This document shows positions 24,530 through 35,830 of a stretch of 64,000 nt of DNA, piece after piece. Positions within the stretch are counted from its first letter, which is position 1. Each line of letters begins with the position of its first letter. The translations under genes were made by a program, and so were the position numbers. The DNA comes from Hanleya hanleyi. Lineage: Eukaryota; Mollusca; Polyplacophora; Lepidopleurida; Hanleyidae. The stretch is from positions 1 through 64,000 of the forward strand of contig JAVTVY010020449.1 of the NCBI GenBank assembly GCA_036873755.1, read 5' to 3'. Below the pieces are notes generated by a model. That model ran no database searches and was not told where the DNA came from. It worked only from the letters and a program-made list of their open reading frames with translations.

Positions 24530-25108
24530 TCATGAGTAAAATATGAATTTTATGACCGCTGAAAAAGTTTTGCACGGTCACAGGGGGGCGACAACCTCCC
24601 AGAAATGTTTCATACAAGTATCTTACCAAATTGGTGGTTGCTATTTTCTATCTCGGTTTGAACGAAACTTTAAATCTCTCTAATATCAGCTTCTCACAGA
24701 AATTTCCCTCTAGAATATTAGTGTACTGTTTAAATCATGGCGGTTTTGTAAAACTGAAATAATTAGGCATGGCATGCACTGTAATGGATGTGATTTTCTA
24801 TGCATATGGAAGACAATCTCATACTGTGTCCTCTCATAGTCAGAAAACATATATTAAGGAATTGTGGTAGATATCTTCATTTGAATTCAAACTGTTTCAA
24901 TACCACCAAGCCAATGCGTTCAACGTTAACACATGGAACAGCATCTCTTTAGTAAATTTAATTTAGAGTGAATATAATTTTATCAGCTTCTTCGTCATGG
25001 GTGGCAGTTCTATAACATGAATTTACCTTTATCCGTCCTTTTCTTATAACAGACAACCATGAGGTAGCAGAGTTACATGTCCCTTAACAGGACCAGTGAC
25101 TCGAGATT
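24530..25108. other. Intergenic, no gene recognised
   Basis: A G-rich patch (near 24,584) and AT-rich sequence only. It may include decayed upstream parts of Penelope-like copy 3, but I cannot align it to the other copies. Confidence 0.35.
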
Positions 25109-26665
25109 ATGGGGCTGCCCCCTGGCCTCGCACATTGCCCTCTTGAGCCGATGCGCATTGCTATGTGTGTTTTAAAAATGCATAAATCACCATACAAAGC
25201 TAGATTCATAGCTGGTTCTAGAAGCTGCACCACCAAGCTTCTTTCAACCCTATTGACGAGGGCCCTTCAGGAGGTAAAAGCATTTTGGGAAAGGTATTGC
25301 GCCACTATTTCTAAAACTCTGGCGTTGAATGTATGTGGATATTAAAAAACTCAAAATGTCTTACAGAGGAACTTGATGCTAAAGGTCACATACCGTACAG
25401 ACATGTATCCACATGGGATTTCTCGACTCTCTATACTACAATCCCTCATCTGGACCTTATTGACCGTCTAAGTTCATTAATAGTATCTGTGTTCAAGAAA
25501 ACAGATCGTAGATATATTAATGTCGGAAGCCATAAAGCATTCTTTAGCTCTACTACATACAAGCGATATCATTCATGGGATGTTTCTTTGTTTATAGAGT
25601 TGCTTGAATTTCTCATTAAAAATATCTATGTGAAATTTGGCAACACAATACATCAACAGCATATAGGTATTCCAATGGGTACTAATTGCGCACCCCTGTT
25701 GGCTGACCTGTATCTGTTCTCTTATGAATATGACTATATGCAGGCGCTTTCAAAAACCGATCCATTCAAAGCCCGTTCCTTCTCATTCACCAAACGCTAT
25801 ATAGACGATCTTCTCGCTGTGGATAATCGCTATATAAATGACGCAGTGAAGGATATATATCCACCTTCACTGGATTTGAAGGAAACTACAGATAGCCCTA
25901 CAGGCACATCTATTTAGATCTCTATCTCTATAAAAATGAAGCGGGCATTCTCTCTCGTCGACTTTATGACAAAAGAGATGATTACAATTTCGACATCGTA
26001 AACTATCCCTTTCTGGACAGTAATATTCCAGTGGGACCTGCATATGGCGTATACATATCTCGCCTAGTAGCATTTGCTAGATCCTGTGTTAAATGTGACG
26101 ATTTTAATCAACGTCACAAAACATTGTTGCAGAAACTTATAAAACAGGGCTATTCCACCAAGCGCCTCCACTCAAAGTTTCTCAAATTTGGCGATACATA
26201 TCGCATGCTGATAGCAAAATACGAACATAGCGTGCAAGATCTATGGCGTTACGTTTCGTAACTTGTGTCTAATTCCGCTTAACCCGGGGCTAGGGGCCGT
26301 ATGAACCCATGTACTTCAAGAACCTCATGGTGCCCATATGAACAGACACAATCAAAGCGTGACTGAGATACACCATTCTCTAGATAACGACTTTAGAACG
26401 ATTATTATGGATTAAGAATACTGATCAGCGATACGGATTTGATATTTTTGGAAATTCTTGATGTCTTGTCGGCATCATTGAAAACTGTTGACCGCTTCTC
26501 TCTTGCAGGAAACTAGCCTATGTTTATGTATAGTATGATTGTCTTTTTTGAATTTGGGCTAATACTGTTATATGGATATGGAATAGGTCTTTGGATTATG
26601 GACGCGGATATTCTTTAATGGACGACGGCTGAATTATGAATGACGGACTAGACGCTTGTATTAGG
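25109..26665 (+). pseudogene. Penelope-like element, copy 3 (longest RT, frameshifted)
   Basis: This copy reaches furthest 5'. A first frame (25,109-25,345) contains VLKMHKSPYKARFIAGS and CTTKLLSTLLT. A second (25,333-25,917) adds the motif A block DFSTLYTTIPH, then IGIPMGTNCAPLLADLYLF and YIDDLLAVDN. At about 25,908 one T is missing relative to copy 2, giving an immediate TAG; the remaining C-terminal part is open at 26,031-26,261. Another indel separates the first two frames. The conserved 3' segment ends near 26,665. Because lesions are few and identity to copy 2 is high, insertion is probably recent. Confidence 0.78.
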
Positions 26666-28240
26666 CATAACAACTTTGCGCCTTCGACTGCAGGAGTCCA
26701 TCTCCATTTCAAAGTAAAGTACCGAGACTACAGGTCATTCACAAGATTGATCTCCATGTGATATTTATTATCCCCATTTGTGATCAGTATTCATTGCGCT
26801 GTTCAGTCTGCATAATTATTGCAAGATTATTGGGAGACATTTTTTATTGTTACACAACAACAATAGTCTGAGGCAGTGACATGCAACAATTATTATTCAC
26901 AGTCGTACTGTTGCACTCTTCCATAGAAATGTGTTTTTATAAGTATTCTTTGGGTGAATTGGGGCATTGCCAAGCAATATCAGATTTTCGAACTTCGTCT
27001 AGGGTTATTGGAGTTTACTGAGGTGAAAAATTGGAAATTATCTCAACAGTAATGTGATATCAATAAAACATACCCAGGGTAATGGTGTTGTCATAAACAG
27101 TTGGTGAGTAAGATTGTTCTCGATTCTAGGAATTTCGAGTGGTTCGTTAATACCGACATTCATTTGCATGCCGTGGTCCATTCAACAACAAATCTGTCAT
27201 CGCTGACAAGATATTTCATTACTATTTCATCATATGTTGATGGCCTAATTGACTGATTAACGAATATGGTCCCACACACATTGGACTGACAGATCTGATA
27301 GTACAGTGTTGCTAATCCAACAGCGTAACAGCTCTGGCGCCAATGTTCCATAGGGAACATACTCTTGAATAAATGTGAGGTAATCAGAGCTGGCTGAGAT
27401 ATTACGGCTACGTCCGAGAATCCACCGTATTCTCGGGTCTGAATGTTAGGTGACGAGGGGTGCTTTCATGTAGAGTGCTATGGTTGTTTTTCCGTCGCCA
27501 GACTTCAATTTTCCCCACCTCTTGCATATCGCATCAATTTCATGTTTTATGTCGTTAGTAGATTTTTTAAATGTCTGGATAAGTCAAAGTTTGTTATAAT
27601 AAAGTATGGTTCAGTGAATTCGAGACCATTCAAATAGAATCAGAGTTCGGACAAAGACATTTAATCAATTGCATCCCGTGATTGCCTTGTCAGTAGGAGA
27701 CGATAGCACTTCCTTCAGCAAATCCTAACTACACCCGGAATACAAAGCGACAATTCGCCTGCAGCGAATAGCTTCAACGAGGAACAACGTGACTTACGTT
27801 TGGGAGTTATTTGGTTTGCTGCTTCGAGAAAACCATTATTTTATAATCACCTCCCTTAACAGACACACAAAGATTTGGCAAGTTAGGAGATATGGCTACA
27901 TCACTGACACTATAATTACATTTGTTCGAGTTAACTGAGAAGTAATGGATTGTCCAAGACACACGGATAGATGTCACACCGGAATGAACGACAAAATAAA
28001 TCGTACTCCTATCTGACCACATGCTAGCTCGGTTTACCATTTCAAATGTTTAGTTTCACTCCAACCAGTCAGGCGAATTTAATGTTCACAACCTTATCAT
28101 CCTATCCTCTGGTGTAATATGTTCGAACGGTTCAATTATCATGGGACATCATCTTCATAGATAATGGCTGATACCGAATGTCCCACATATGCTGCAATTT
28201 TCTGCTTCTTCTTGATTCAACTGTTTATCACAAAATGGTC
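26666..28240. other. Intergenic, no gene recognised
   Basis: No frame here looks like a known protein. Sequence similarity to unit A starts only at about 28,240. Confidence 0.4.
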
Positions 28241-29379
28241 ACATACTTAGGCCCACTTCATACAAAATGCATTCATGCAGCTGCCGGAGAACGAGCTTCG
28301 TTTATTCAAAATAAGTTCAACTGTTTATGTTCTGATGATATCACTATCGTCTATAAACACCATACCAAATGTACAGAAAGCCTGAAATTGATTTTTATCC
28401 AGGGTAGCATTCCTTTGGATATTTAAAGCTTACTCTTTGACGTCTTCCATACTTCAAAACTGAGTATTCTTTAAACGCGTTTGCATGATATATTGACTAA
28501 TCATGCTGCTGTGAAAACATTAGTTCAGGGATGTGCGTGTGGTAAGGCCCCAAATATGATACAAATTCGGCAAATGTTTGAAAGTAGTAGTAGCGCAATA
28601 TGTCAGAAGAGTTCGTCTATCGATGGAATCTATTATTAACTTATAGATAAACACCTTATACCGAATCACATGCCCAGTCGGTCTACTTCATACATAATGG
28701 ATACAGACAGTCTCGTCGAAAACGGGATTTGTATATCCAAATTAAACTGATGTCTATGCCATGTCAGCGATCAAAGAAAGGTCTGAGCGGTTGTTTTATG
28801 ATGTGGGAGCATTGTCTCAGGATTGATATGATCAACACATCGTATACTGATCGTGAATGGAAATAACATTTATCGCCGCTCATCCCACTTTTTAAATTTA
28901 GACAAAAAAGTAGATACTAGGAAAATAATCCTTTGATGACACTAATCCTATCTAATCTCTCTATTGATACGTGGAAAGAATGGAATTTGGCACCCACTTG
29001 GTCCATTAAAATAGAATTGTGCACACTCTTTAGAATAAAGCACCATGGAAAAAGTAACAGGTGCATACATAAAAAAATCATCTTCATAGAAACCATGGAC
29101 AAAGTAAAATTGCCTACATAAAAACACTTGTCCGAACTGAGTCTTATTATAACTCATCCGAAAACAGGGAAAAGTATTTGCAAGAAAACAATCGGTTCGT
29201 GTGGCGTTGATGAGAGTGTATAGAACGATAATGCGCATGGCTTCTATTATGTAACTATCAAGCACCTAGCAATTACCCTAAGCAAGTTGGTTCACAACAC
29301 GATTGGCTACCTGGACGCATCTTTGCCCGTTTATTCTTGTCGTCTGCCAAAGAAATCACGTAATCGTGGTGAGATCACA

Positions 29380-29760
29380 TGTTATACTCCTGGAGTATAT
29401 TTATTTTATTAATTGCTTTAATTCTTGTCATTATATGTATTGACGGTTCTGTAAACGGGTAATTGCTTATAACAACCGCTAAGATTGCCTTGACATGTGA
29501 AGATGGTGTTTTCCAACTAGATCTCTAACCCCTTCACTCTTGTCACACATGGATTCGCCCTATGTATTGTTCAATTGTCTGACCCCGATAGGCGGAATTG
29601 CGGTGTGCGGGACAATGGAAGTCGTACATGTGGTTTAATTGTTGTCAAGTTTTGGCATTCCTGGGTGGAATAAATGACCATCGAACTGTTGATCTGATTC
29701 TTGGACTTTTGATTATATAAGTACCGCTGCGAATACCATTCTAGCCGCCCCAGGATAAGA
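29380..29760 (+). repeat. 5' LTR
   Basis: 381 bp, beginning TGTTATACTCCTGG and ending CCAGGATAAGA. It contains AATAAA (near 29,668) and, unlike the 3' LTR, a short block with TATATAA (near 29,714). It is nearly identical to the 3' LTR apart from three or four small indels and a few substitutions. Sequence right after it starts TGGTGG, a possible primer-binding site. Confidence 0.92.
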
Positions 29761-29921
29761 TGGTGGAGACCCTAAAAACTGTTCCCAGTTGCATGCTGTT
29801 TTGTTTCCGGTAACAACAACGACAACATGTTGTGGACTTTGCGGGATGGTATGTACAAGTGTGAAGATGAACTATGACTGTTTTCATATTATTATTGGTG
29901 ATATCTGCCCGCATATGTTGT

Positions 29922-31012
29922 ATGGCGACTTCGTCGGGAAGCGATGATGAACTGAACTTTACTCTGACGCAACGGATGATCTTTTCGGACGATGAATTTG
30001 ATGCTGACGATCTTCCATTCTCCAACCCTATGTGGGGAAGCACGCTTCACGGTACAGTAGCTGCGTCATTTGACTCTGATCTAGTACGCAATATTCAATC
30101 ACACATTCCCCAAACACGCAAGATGAATAACTATATCCCTGTTGAACTGCCAAAATTTAAGGGACAGGCTTGTGATAATGCAGAGAAGTTTTTGTGTGAA
30201 TTTCAATCTTTCGCCACCCTGAACGAGTTAGACACTTCCGGCGAGACGGCTTCTAAACGCTTGATAGCGGCATTTCATCTCCATTTAGCGGGTCCCGCCC
30301 TGATATGGCTTACCTCTTTACCAACGCGTGAGAAAGAAAGTTCGACTGATTTGGAAAAAGACATTTTGTTCTCGATACATCAGCGCAGATGTGAGCTCAA
30401 ACCCACAGCTATTGGTTGAAGCTGAACTATTTTTGAAATTAGAACTTCAGCCAGAACAATCTTTAGACGATTACCATGGTTTGATTGTTGAAAAAGCCTT
30501 GAAATTACAGAAACAAGATCGCGACATTCTCACGAAATTTATTGAGGGACTTCGCAGACAGCTCGCTTTTTTGTACGTGATAGCAATACACGTACGCACC
30601 TTGATGCACTCATAACTGCAAAATGGGTGAAGTTCATGGCTATCGGAGCACGTCAAAAACTGTACAAACCGTGGCTAGTGCTGTGCAAAATTCTGACTCC
30701 CCCTTGATTCCCCCACATGCAACCGCAGCGATTCCCCGGTCTGACATTCACGCTCCACAGAGCCAGATAAATGATCTTAGCACGAAATTAGCTTCATTGT
30801 CTGCGCGTGTGCCCTCTACCCAACAAGCTCAACCTGGCTCAGCTTTGACCACTGAAAGAGTAGTATTACATGAGCAGATCAAGTATTTTTTGTGCAACGG
30901 ATCCTCGCATGTGCGACGTCAGTGCAATTGGGTCAATGATGGTCGCCCACAACGCCCGGATTTGAAATGTCAGGTTTGCGCTCAAAATGGCCACGCAAGT
31001 AGTAGGTATTAA
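29922..31012 (+). pseudogene. Ty3-type Gag, 5' part (frameshifted, cut by Polinton)
   Basis: The likely start is ATG 29,922. An acidic N-terminus is followed by a capsid-like region (LPKFKGQACDNAEKFLCEF ... HLHLAGPALIWLTSLP), then LEPEQSLDDYH-like helices after a frameshift (30,328-30,419) and a further shift before 30,623. The last part reaches a zinc knuckle, CQVCAQNGH, and is then interrupted at 30,998 by the Polinton. The final four residues and the stop of this open frame are Polinton bases. The remaining gag lies at 46,708-46,968. Confidence 0.8.
30992..30997. repeat. Left 6-bp target duplication of Polinton
   Basis: CACGCA directly before the AGTAGTAGG terminus; the identical hexamer follows the right terminus at 46,708-46,713. 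Six bases is the known Polinton duplication length. Confidence 0.93.
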
Positions 31013-31139
31013 GCAAATCGAGGTCCCTTTCACCCGGATGTAACTATGACGTCACTTCCGGTTTGGGTGAATGAGGCGTGACCTTTGTACATGTCTAGAC
31101 TTGTTTGTGTTTGTTGATGTACTGGGGTTTTTCCCCACA

Positions 31140-31430
31140 ATGGTGGCTAATGGCGGCTAATCCGCCATGTTGGAAAATGGCGGCTAATGGGGCTAATCCG
31201 CCATGTTGGAAAATGGCGGCTAATAAAATGGTGGATAATGGCGGCTAATGGCTGACGGTGTTAGTGGGAAAATGGCGGCTAATGGCGGAAAGACCTGACT
31301 GCCTATGGGAAAATGGGGCAAGATGGCGGCTAATGGTGGAAAGACCTGACCGTGCTAGTGGGAAAAATGGTGGATAATGGTGGATAATGGCGGTTAATGG
31401 CGGCGAAAATGGCGGATAGACCGCCATTGT
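31140..31430 (+). promoter_or_regulatory. Cluster of YY1-like ATGGCGGC words in the terminal repeat
   Basis: At least seven ATGGCGGC words, mostly preceded by A (for example AAGATGGCGGC near 31,318), lie upstream of the TATA box. The established YY1 core is close to AAnATGGCGGC. The right terminal repeat carries the mirrored array, and two more words precede RING gene 2 (43,446-43,470). Regulatory use is inference; the array may also be a plain minisatellite. Confidence 0.5.
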
Positions 31431-31442
31431 TGTAGAAAAACG

Positions 31443-31450
31443 TATAAAAG
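31443..31450 (+). promoter_or_regulatory. TATA box of the polymerase gene
   Basis: TATAAAAG about 150 bp upstream of the polymerase start and followed by GGGGG. The mirrored site in the right repeat has changed to GATAAAAG (46,250-46,257 on the minus strand), which may have weakened the opposite promoter. Confidence 0.65.
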
Positions 31451-31595
31451 GGGGTGATTTTTAGTGGTTTGGTGTATTCATTGCACTACCCAACGGAGCT
31501 CTCTCACCTACCTGACCAGCCTGCCTGCCTGCCTGCCTGCCTGACCACTAGCCTGCCTGCTTGCCTGCTTGTTCTGACGAGAGGAGGAGAGAAGC

Positions 31596-34500
31596 ATGAG
31601 ACGTGGAGAAGATTTTCCATGGGACCCAGCAGCACCTCCGGTTGAAGTCTTGCCTGAAGACGAGCGTGTGAGTGACATTTATCGACGTCACTGGGCTACC
31701 ATACGCCATTGTTTTCACCGTGACCGTCGTCTATTGGACTTGTATAACTTTCGACTGCAGGACCTCACGTATTTGTCTGCCTATGCCGAGAACATTTTCA
31801 CAGACCAGGTCACAGCGTTCAAGTTGAATATGACATTCGGGTACATTTTACGGCACAAGGAGACGGACCAGGTGCGGTATTATTATCCCAGCAATAATAC
31901 CTATGTGTTTCACCAGCCGTTCACGTTGACGGATGCGATTTCTCTGGAGCCACTCATCGACCAGCTGACTACGTTGGACCCATTGGAATGGGCCCGGTTG
32001 CAACGCCCCAATACCAAATGGCTTGTGGAAATGGTGACCAACGTCACATTTTTCGTCACGAAAATGAGAGATCATCCTATCGGTGCTCCTGTACTACTAC
32101 CACCTTGGCTGCTTCATCGACCCGGACTGTATGCATTAACGGGAGGGGAAAACGGACCCTACAAAGACCGGAAATGTCTGTTTCGGTGTTTGGCCGTGCA
32201 TCTGGACGAGTGTAATCCCAAGCGTTGTGACAGAGTGGCCAATGGCTATTGGGAACAGTACTTAGAGCAGCAAGATTTATATGAGCGGCACTTCCGTGGA
32301 GTCCCTTTCAAGAATTTGGATGACGTGGAAACACTGTTCAACATCAATATCTTTGTATACCGATTACGATGCGAGGAGGATACATTTGTGGCTGAATTGG
32401 TTCGTCGTTCAACAGAACGGTATGCTTCTACGATGAAAGTCAATGTCTTCGACCACAATGGCGTGAGTCATTTTTCGCTGATCTACGATATGAGCCAGTA
32501 CGCCCAGTCTTACAGTTGTGCCCAATGCCATCGGGTGTTTGACCGTTCCAACAACTTACATCAGCACGAGAAGATTTGTGACAACAGTGTGAAGCGAGCA
32601 TATCCTGGTGGTGTGTATCATAATACGCCTACTATTTTCGAGGAACTGGCCGATGAGGGTCTGATCATACCGGAGGAGGACCGTTATTTTCCCTACCGGG
32701 CGTGTTACGATTTTGAGGCCCTGTTGGAGCCCATGGACATGTTTTCAGCGAAAACGCAGTGGACGCAGCGCCATATTCCCCTGAGTGTCAGCATTTCCAG
32801 CAACGTACCTGGCTATGACGCTGCACCGGTCTGTTTCGTGTCCACCGGGGATTCCCATGAGTTGATCACCCGCATGATGGAGTATTTAGAGGAAGTCAGT
32901 GCGGCCAGTACGGAATTGTTGGTGTCCAAGTTCCAGGACATACTGGACCAGCTGGACGATCGGATTCCTATACCGGGTGTATCGTTTAGTGACGATGAAG
33001 AGTCCGAGTCGGAGCCGGAGCGGAGTCGGAGCCGGAGCCCATGCAGTCGCAGGATGTGCCTTTACCTAAACCGTATGCGGAGAAATTGAAAGCGCGCTTC
33101 CTACAATACCTAGGCCAGTTACCGGTGCTGGGTTTCAACTCGGGGCGATATGACTTGAACATGGTGAAAGAATTTCTCTACCCCTACTTGGCCCAGGCTA
33201 ATACCATCAAGTCCGTCATCAAGAAGATCAATAATCATATGGCCCTCACTACCACGTCACTCCATTTCCTGGATGTACGGAACTACTTAGCTCCCAATTA
33301 TAGCTATGATCAGTGGGTGAAGGCGTATGACTGTGCACAAACCAAAGGGAGGTTCCCTTACACGTATATATCGACGCTCGACCGTTTGGAGGAAACACAG
33401 TTGCCACCCCGGGATGCCTTCTTTGACGATTTGAAGCAAGTGGAATGTCCGGAAGACACGTACCGGGAACTACAGCAGGTATGGAACGATCAGCATATGC
33501 AGACCTTGCGAGATTTCCTGATATGGTATAATAACTTAGATGTGGTTCCTTTCCTGGAAGCGGCCGAGAAAATGGTTCAACTTTTTCGTCGTGAGATGCA
33601 CGTCGACATCTTCAAGGAGTGCTTGAGTTTACCGGGTCTGGCGCTTCGCCATCTTTTTCAAGAGTGTCCTACGTACTTCTCGCTGATACAGCAAAAAGAT
33701 GCAGACATGCATGATTGTCTAAAGCAGAACATTGTCGGCGGACCTAGTCTTATTTTTCACCGTTATCACGAGAAGGACGTCACTACTCTCCCCAGTGGAA
33801 AACCCTGTGCTAAGATCATCGGTTTCGATGCAAATGCCTTGTACCTGTGGTCTCTGGCCCAACCTATGCCCAGTGGACATTATACACGTTGGTTGGCGGA
33901 AGGTCAGCATTTCACACCGCAACGCACTCCCTACAAGCATCTGGCTAATCAGTGGTTGGATTGGGAAGCCTATCGACGGGGAATTTATATACGCCATCAG
34001 ACCAACGCCACAGAGAAGCGCATAGGAGATCGTCGACTCCCCGTCGATGGGTTTGCCCTGGTGGGTAGAACACCGACCGTATTCCAATTTTACGGTTGCT
34101 ATTGGCACGGCCACGGATGCCATTTCAGCGCTGGACGCTTCAACAAACGACGTGGAAAAACACCGGAAGAATTACGGGAAGAAGTGCAGGAGAACGGCGA
34201 TTACGTGAAAGAGAGAGGATACCATCTGATCGAAATGTGGGAGTGTGAATTTCACACCATGTGCCAGGCCCTGCCCCATTTACGGCGTTTCCTAAAAGAG
34301 CGTGAGTACCCGCTGAGTCGTCGGGGACTCCTGAGTCTGCCACAGATGTTCGACGCCATTCGTTCTGGGGACCTCTACGGCTTTGTCGAATGTGATCTGC
34401 ATGTTCCCCACACTCTCAAGCCTCTCTTCACCCAGTGCCCTCCCATCTTTAAGAACACGCTGGTGGGTCGGGATGATATTGGGGACACCATGGGGGCCTA

Positions 34501-35485
34501 TGCGGAGCAACACGTGTGTTTGCCTCGACCTCGACGGATGTTGATTGGCAGGATGTGGGCAGAGAAAATCTTGCTGGGCACTCCGCTGCTGCAGTGGTAC
34601 ATGAACCACGGTGTGGAAATTACGAAAATATACCAAGTGATAGAGTACGTACCCAACGCCTGTTTTCCGGAGAATGCCGACATCGTGACGTCTGCCCGTC
34701 GTCAAGGTGATCAAGACCCGAGTAAGGCCATCATCGGTGAATCGTGGAAATTGACGGGCAATGGCTATTATGGGAAAACGGTCACGAACCAGGATAAGCA
34801 CGTGAACGTGAACATCTGTACTACTTCACAAGCCCGCAAAAAAGTGAATTCTCCTCTGTTTCGGTCCGTGGAGGTCATCGATGACGACACGTATGAAATC
34901 ACTTTAGCTAAAAAGACTATCCGTTACAACCTGCCCCTGCAGATTGGATGTATGGTATACCAAGTGGCCAAGCTGAGGATGCTCCAGTTTCTATATGATT
35001 TCATGGGTGTGTATTTTAACCCATCAGACTGGCAACTCATGGAGATGGATACGGACTCGGCCTACATGGCCGTCTCTAATGCAGATTGGGAGTCCCTGGT
35101 GAAACCTGAGTTACGTGCACAGTATGAGGTGGAACGGGACCAGTGGCTACCTCGACGTGACCATTACCAGTACGATAAGCGTACGCTGGGCCTCTTCAAG
35201 CTGGAGTGGAGTGGGGATGCTATGATTGCTCTCTCCTCCAAGACGTATTACTGTTACGGGGGAGACGAAAATAAGTTTAGCTGCAAAGGGGTGAACCGGC
35301 GCGATCCCAACATCGACAAAGCCTTGCTGCAAAGCCAGGCCAGTGCGAGTGAGACTAACCGAGGATTTCGTGTGGTGGACCACCAGATGCGGACGTACAT
35401 CCAGCAACGAGACGACTTTACTTTCTTTTACCCGAAACGGAAAGTCCTTCCCGATGGTATCAGTACCACTTACCTGGACTTGTGA
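31596..35485 (+). pseudogene. polB: Polinton DNA polymerase B (one frameshift)
   Basis: Family-B, protein-primed-type DNA polymerase that would replicate the element. The first frame (31,596-33,089) has an OTU-like DRKCLFRCLAVH block (residues 191-202), a C2H2-type finger (C308, C311 to C328) and exonuclease motif I (YDFEAL, 371-376). The second frame (33,041-35,485) has Exo II (FNSGRYDLN, 32-40), Exo III (YNNLD, 163-167), motif A (FDANALYLW, 262-270), motif B (KLTGNGYYGK, 570-579), motif C (DTDS, 670-673) and SKTYYCYG (733-740). All catalytic residues are present. The frames meet in a GAGTCGGAGCCG-type repeat at about 33,000-33,040, where a one-base indel would explain the break. The combined length of about 1,290 residues suits Polintons. 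Confidence 0.93.
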
Positions 35486-35534
35486 AAATGTCGAACACTA
35501 TATGACTTTTGATACACGAGTTAAAAACTGTAAA

Positions 35535-35620
35535 GTCAGGATGGCCGAGTGGTCTAAGGCGCCGGTTAACTGTGCTGGTCTGCGAAATGCAGAACGCAGG
35601 TTCGAAACCTACTCCTGACA
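35535..35620 (+). tRNA. Leucine-type tRNA inside the Polinton, aberrant anticodon loop
   Basis: Acceptor strands GTCAGGA (35,535-35,541) and TCCTGAC (35,613-35,619) pair fully, with discriminator A. The A box is a perfect TGGCCGAGTGG and the B box reads GGTTCGAAACC. The long variable arm has a CTGC/GCAG stem, and a T6 pol III terminator follows at 35,622-35,627. The body is Leu-like (long arm, discriminator A). The anticodon stem CCGGT/GCTGG has two wobbles. Its 7-base loop is TAACTGT, so standard positions read ACT with A in place of the universal T33. The T stem has one mismatch. It may be decayed or have a non-decoding role. It lies between the convergent polymerase and protease genes. Confidence 0.85.
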
Positions 35621-35701
35621 GATTTTTTGTACCACTTGTATTCTATTGTACATACCACCTGTATTCTATTGTATATAGTGTAACCCCTTCTTGTTCACTT
35701 A

Positions 35702-35707
35702 AATAAA
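35702..35707 (+). terminator. Poly(A) signal, plus strand
   Basis: AATAAA about 215 bp after the polymerase stop and beyond the tRNA; the probable mRNA 3' end signal for the polymerase if transcription passes the tRNA. Confidence 0.5.
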
Positions 35708-35746
35708 CAAAGTCAAACACATCACTTGGGTTTTCATGAATCTTTT

Positions 35747-35752
35747 TTTATT
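35747..35752 (-). terminator. Poly(A) signal, minus strand
   Basis: Minus-strand AATAAA about 80 bp past the distal stop of the protease frame, converging on the plus-strand signal 40 bp away. It would serve the capsid/protease transcripts. Confidence 0.55.
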
Positions 35753-35830
35753 GAACATCAATGAACGTCAGAACAACAACGTCAGAACAACAACGTCATA
35801 AAAAACAATAGTACTGCGTAGTGCATTGAA

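Larger units (their letters stand above)
30998..31612. repeat. Left terminal inverted repeat
   Basis: Matches the reverse complement of 46,089-46,707. In order inward it has the AGTAGTAGG terminus and a TGACGTCA-like word (31,049-31,056). An array of GGCGGCTAATGG-type words (about 31,145-31,430) and a TATA box (31,443-31,450) follow, then a CCTG microsatellite (about 31,518-31,570). The inner end (GAGACGTGGAGAAG) already overlaps the first codons of the polymerase frame. Small indels separate it from the right copy. Confidence 0.92.

Noticed and set aside
31140..31430. CRISPR-like array
   Set aside because: GGCGGCTAATGG words have irregular spacing and no unique spacers, and lie in a eukaryotic element's terminal repeat.
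31454..31645. Cys/Leu/Pro/Ala-rich small proteins in both terminal repeats (also 46,039-46,248)
   Set aside because: They come from the CCTG microsatellite in the 5' untranslated region; frames are not maintained after indels.
33041..33089. Programmed ribosomal frameshift in the polymerase
   Set aside because: No heptameric slippery site or pseudoknot is evident, and the break lies in a slippage-prone repeat.
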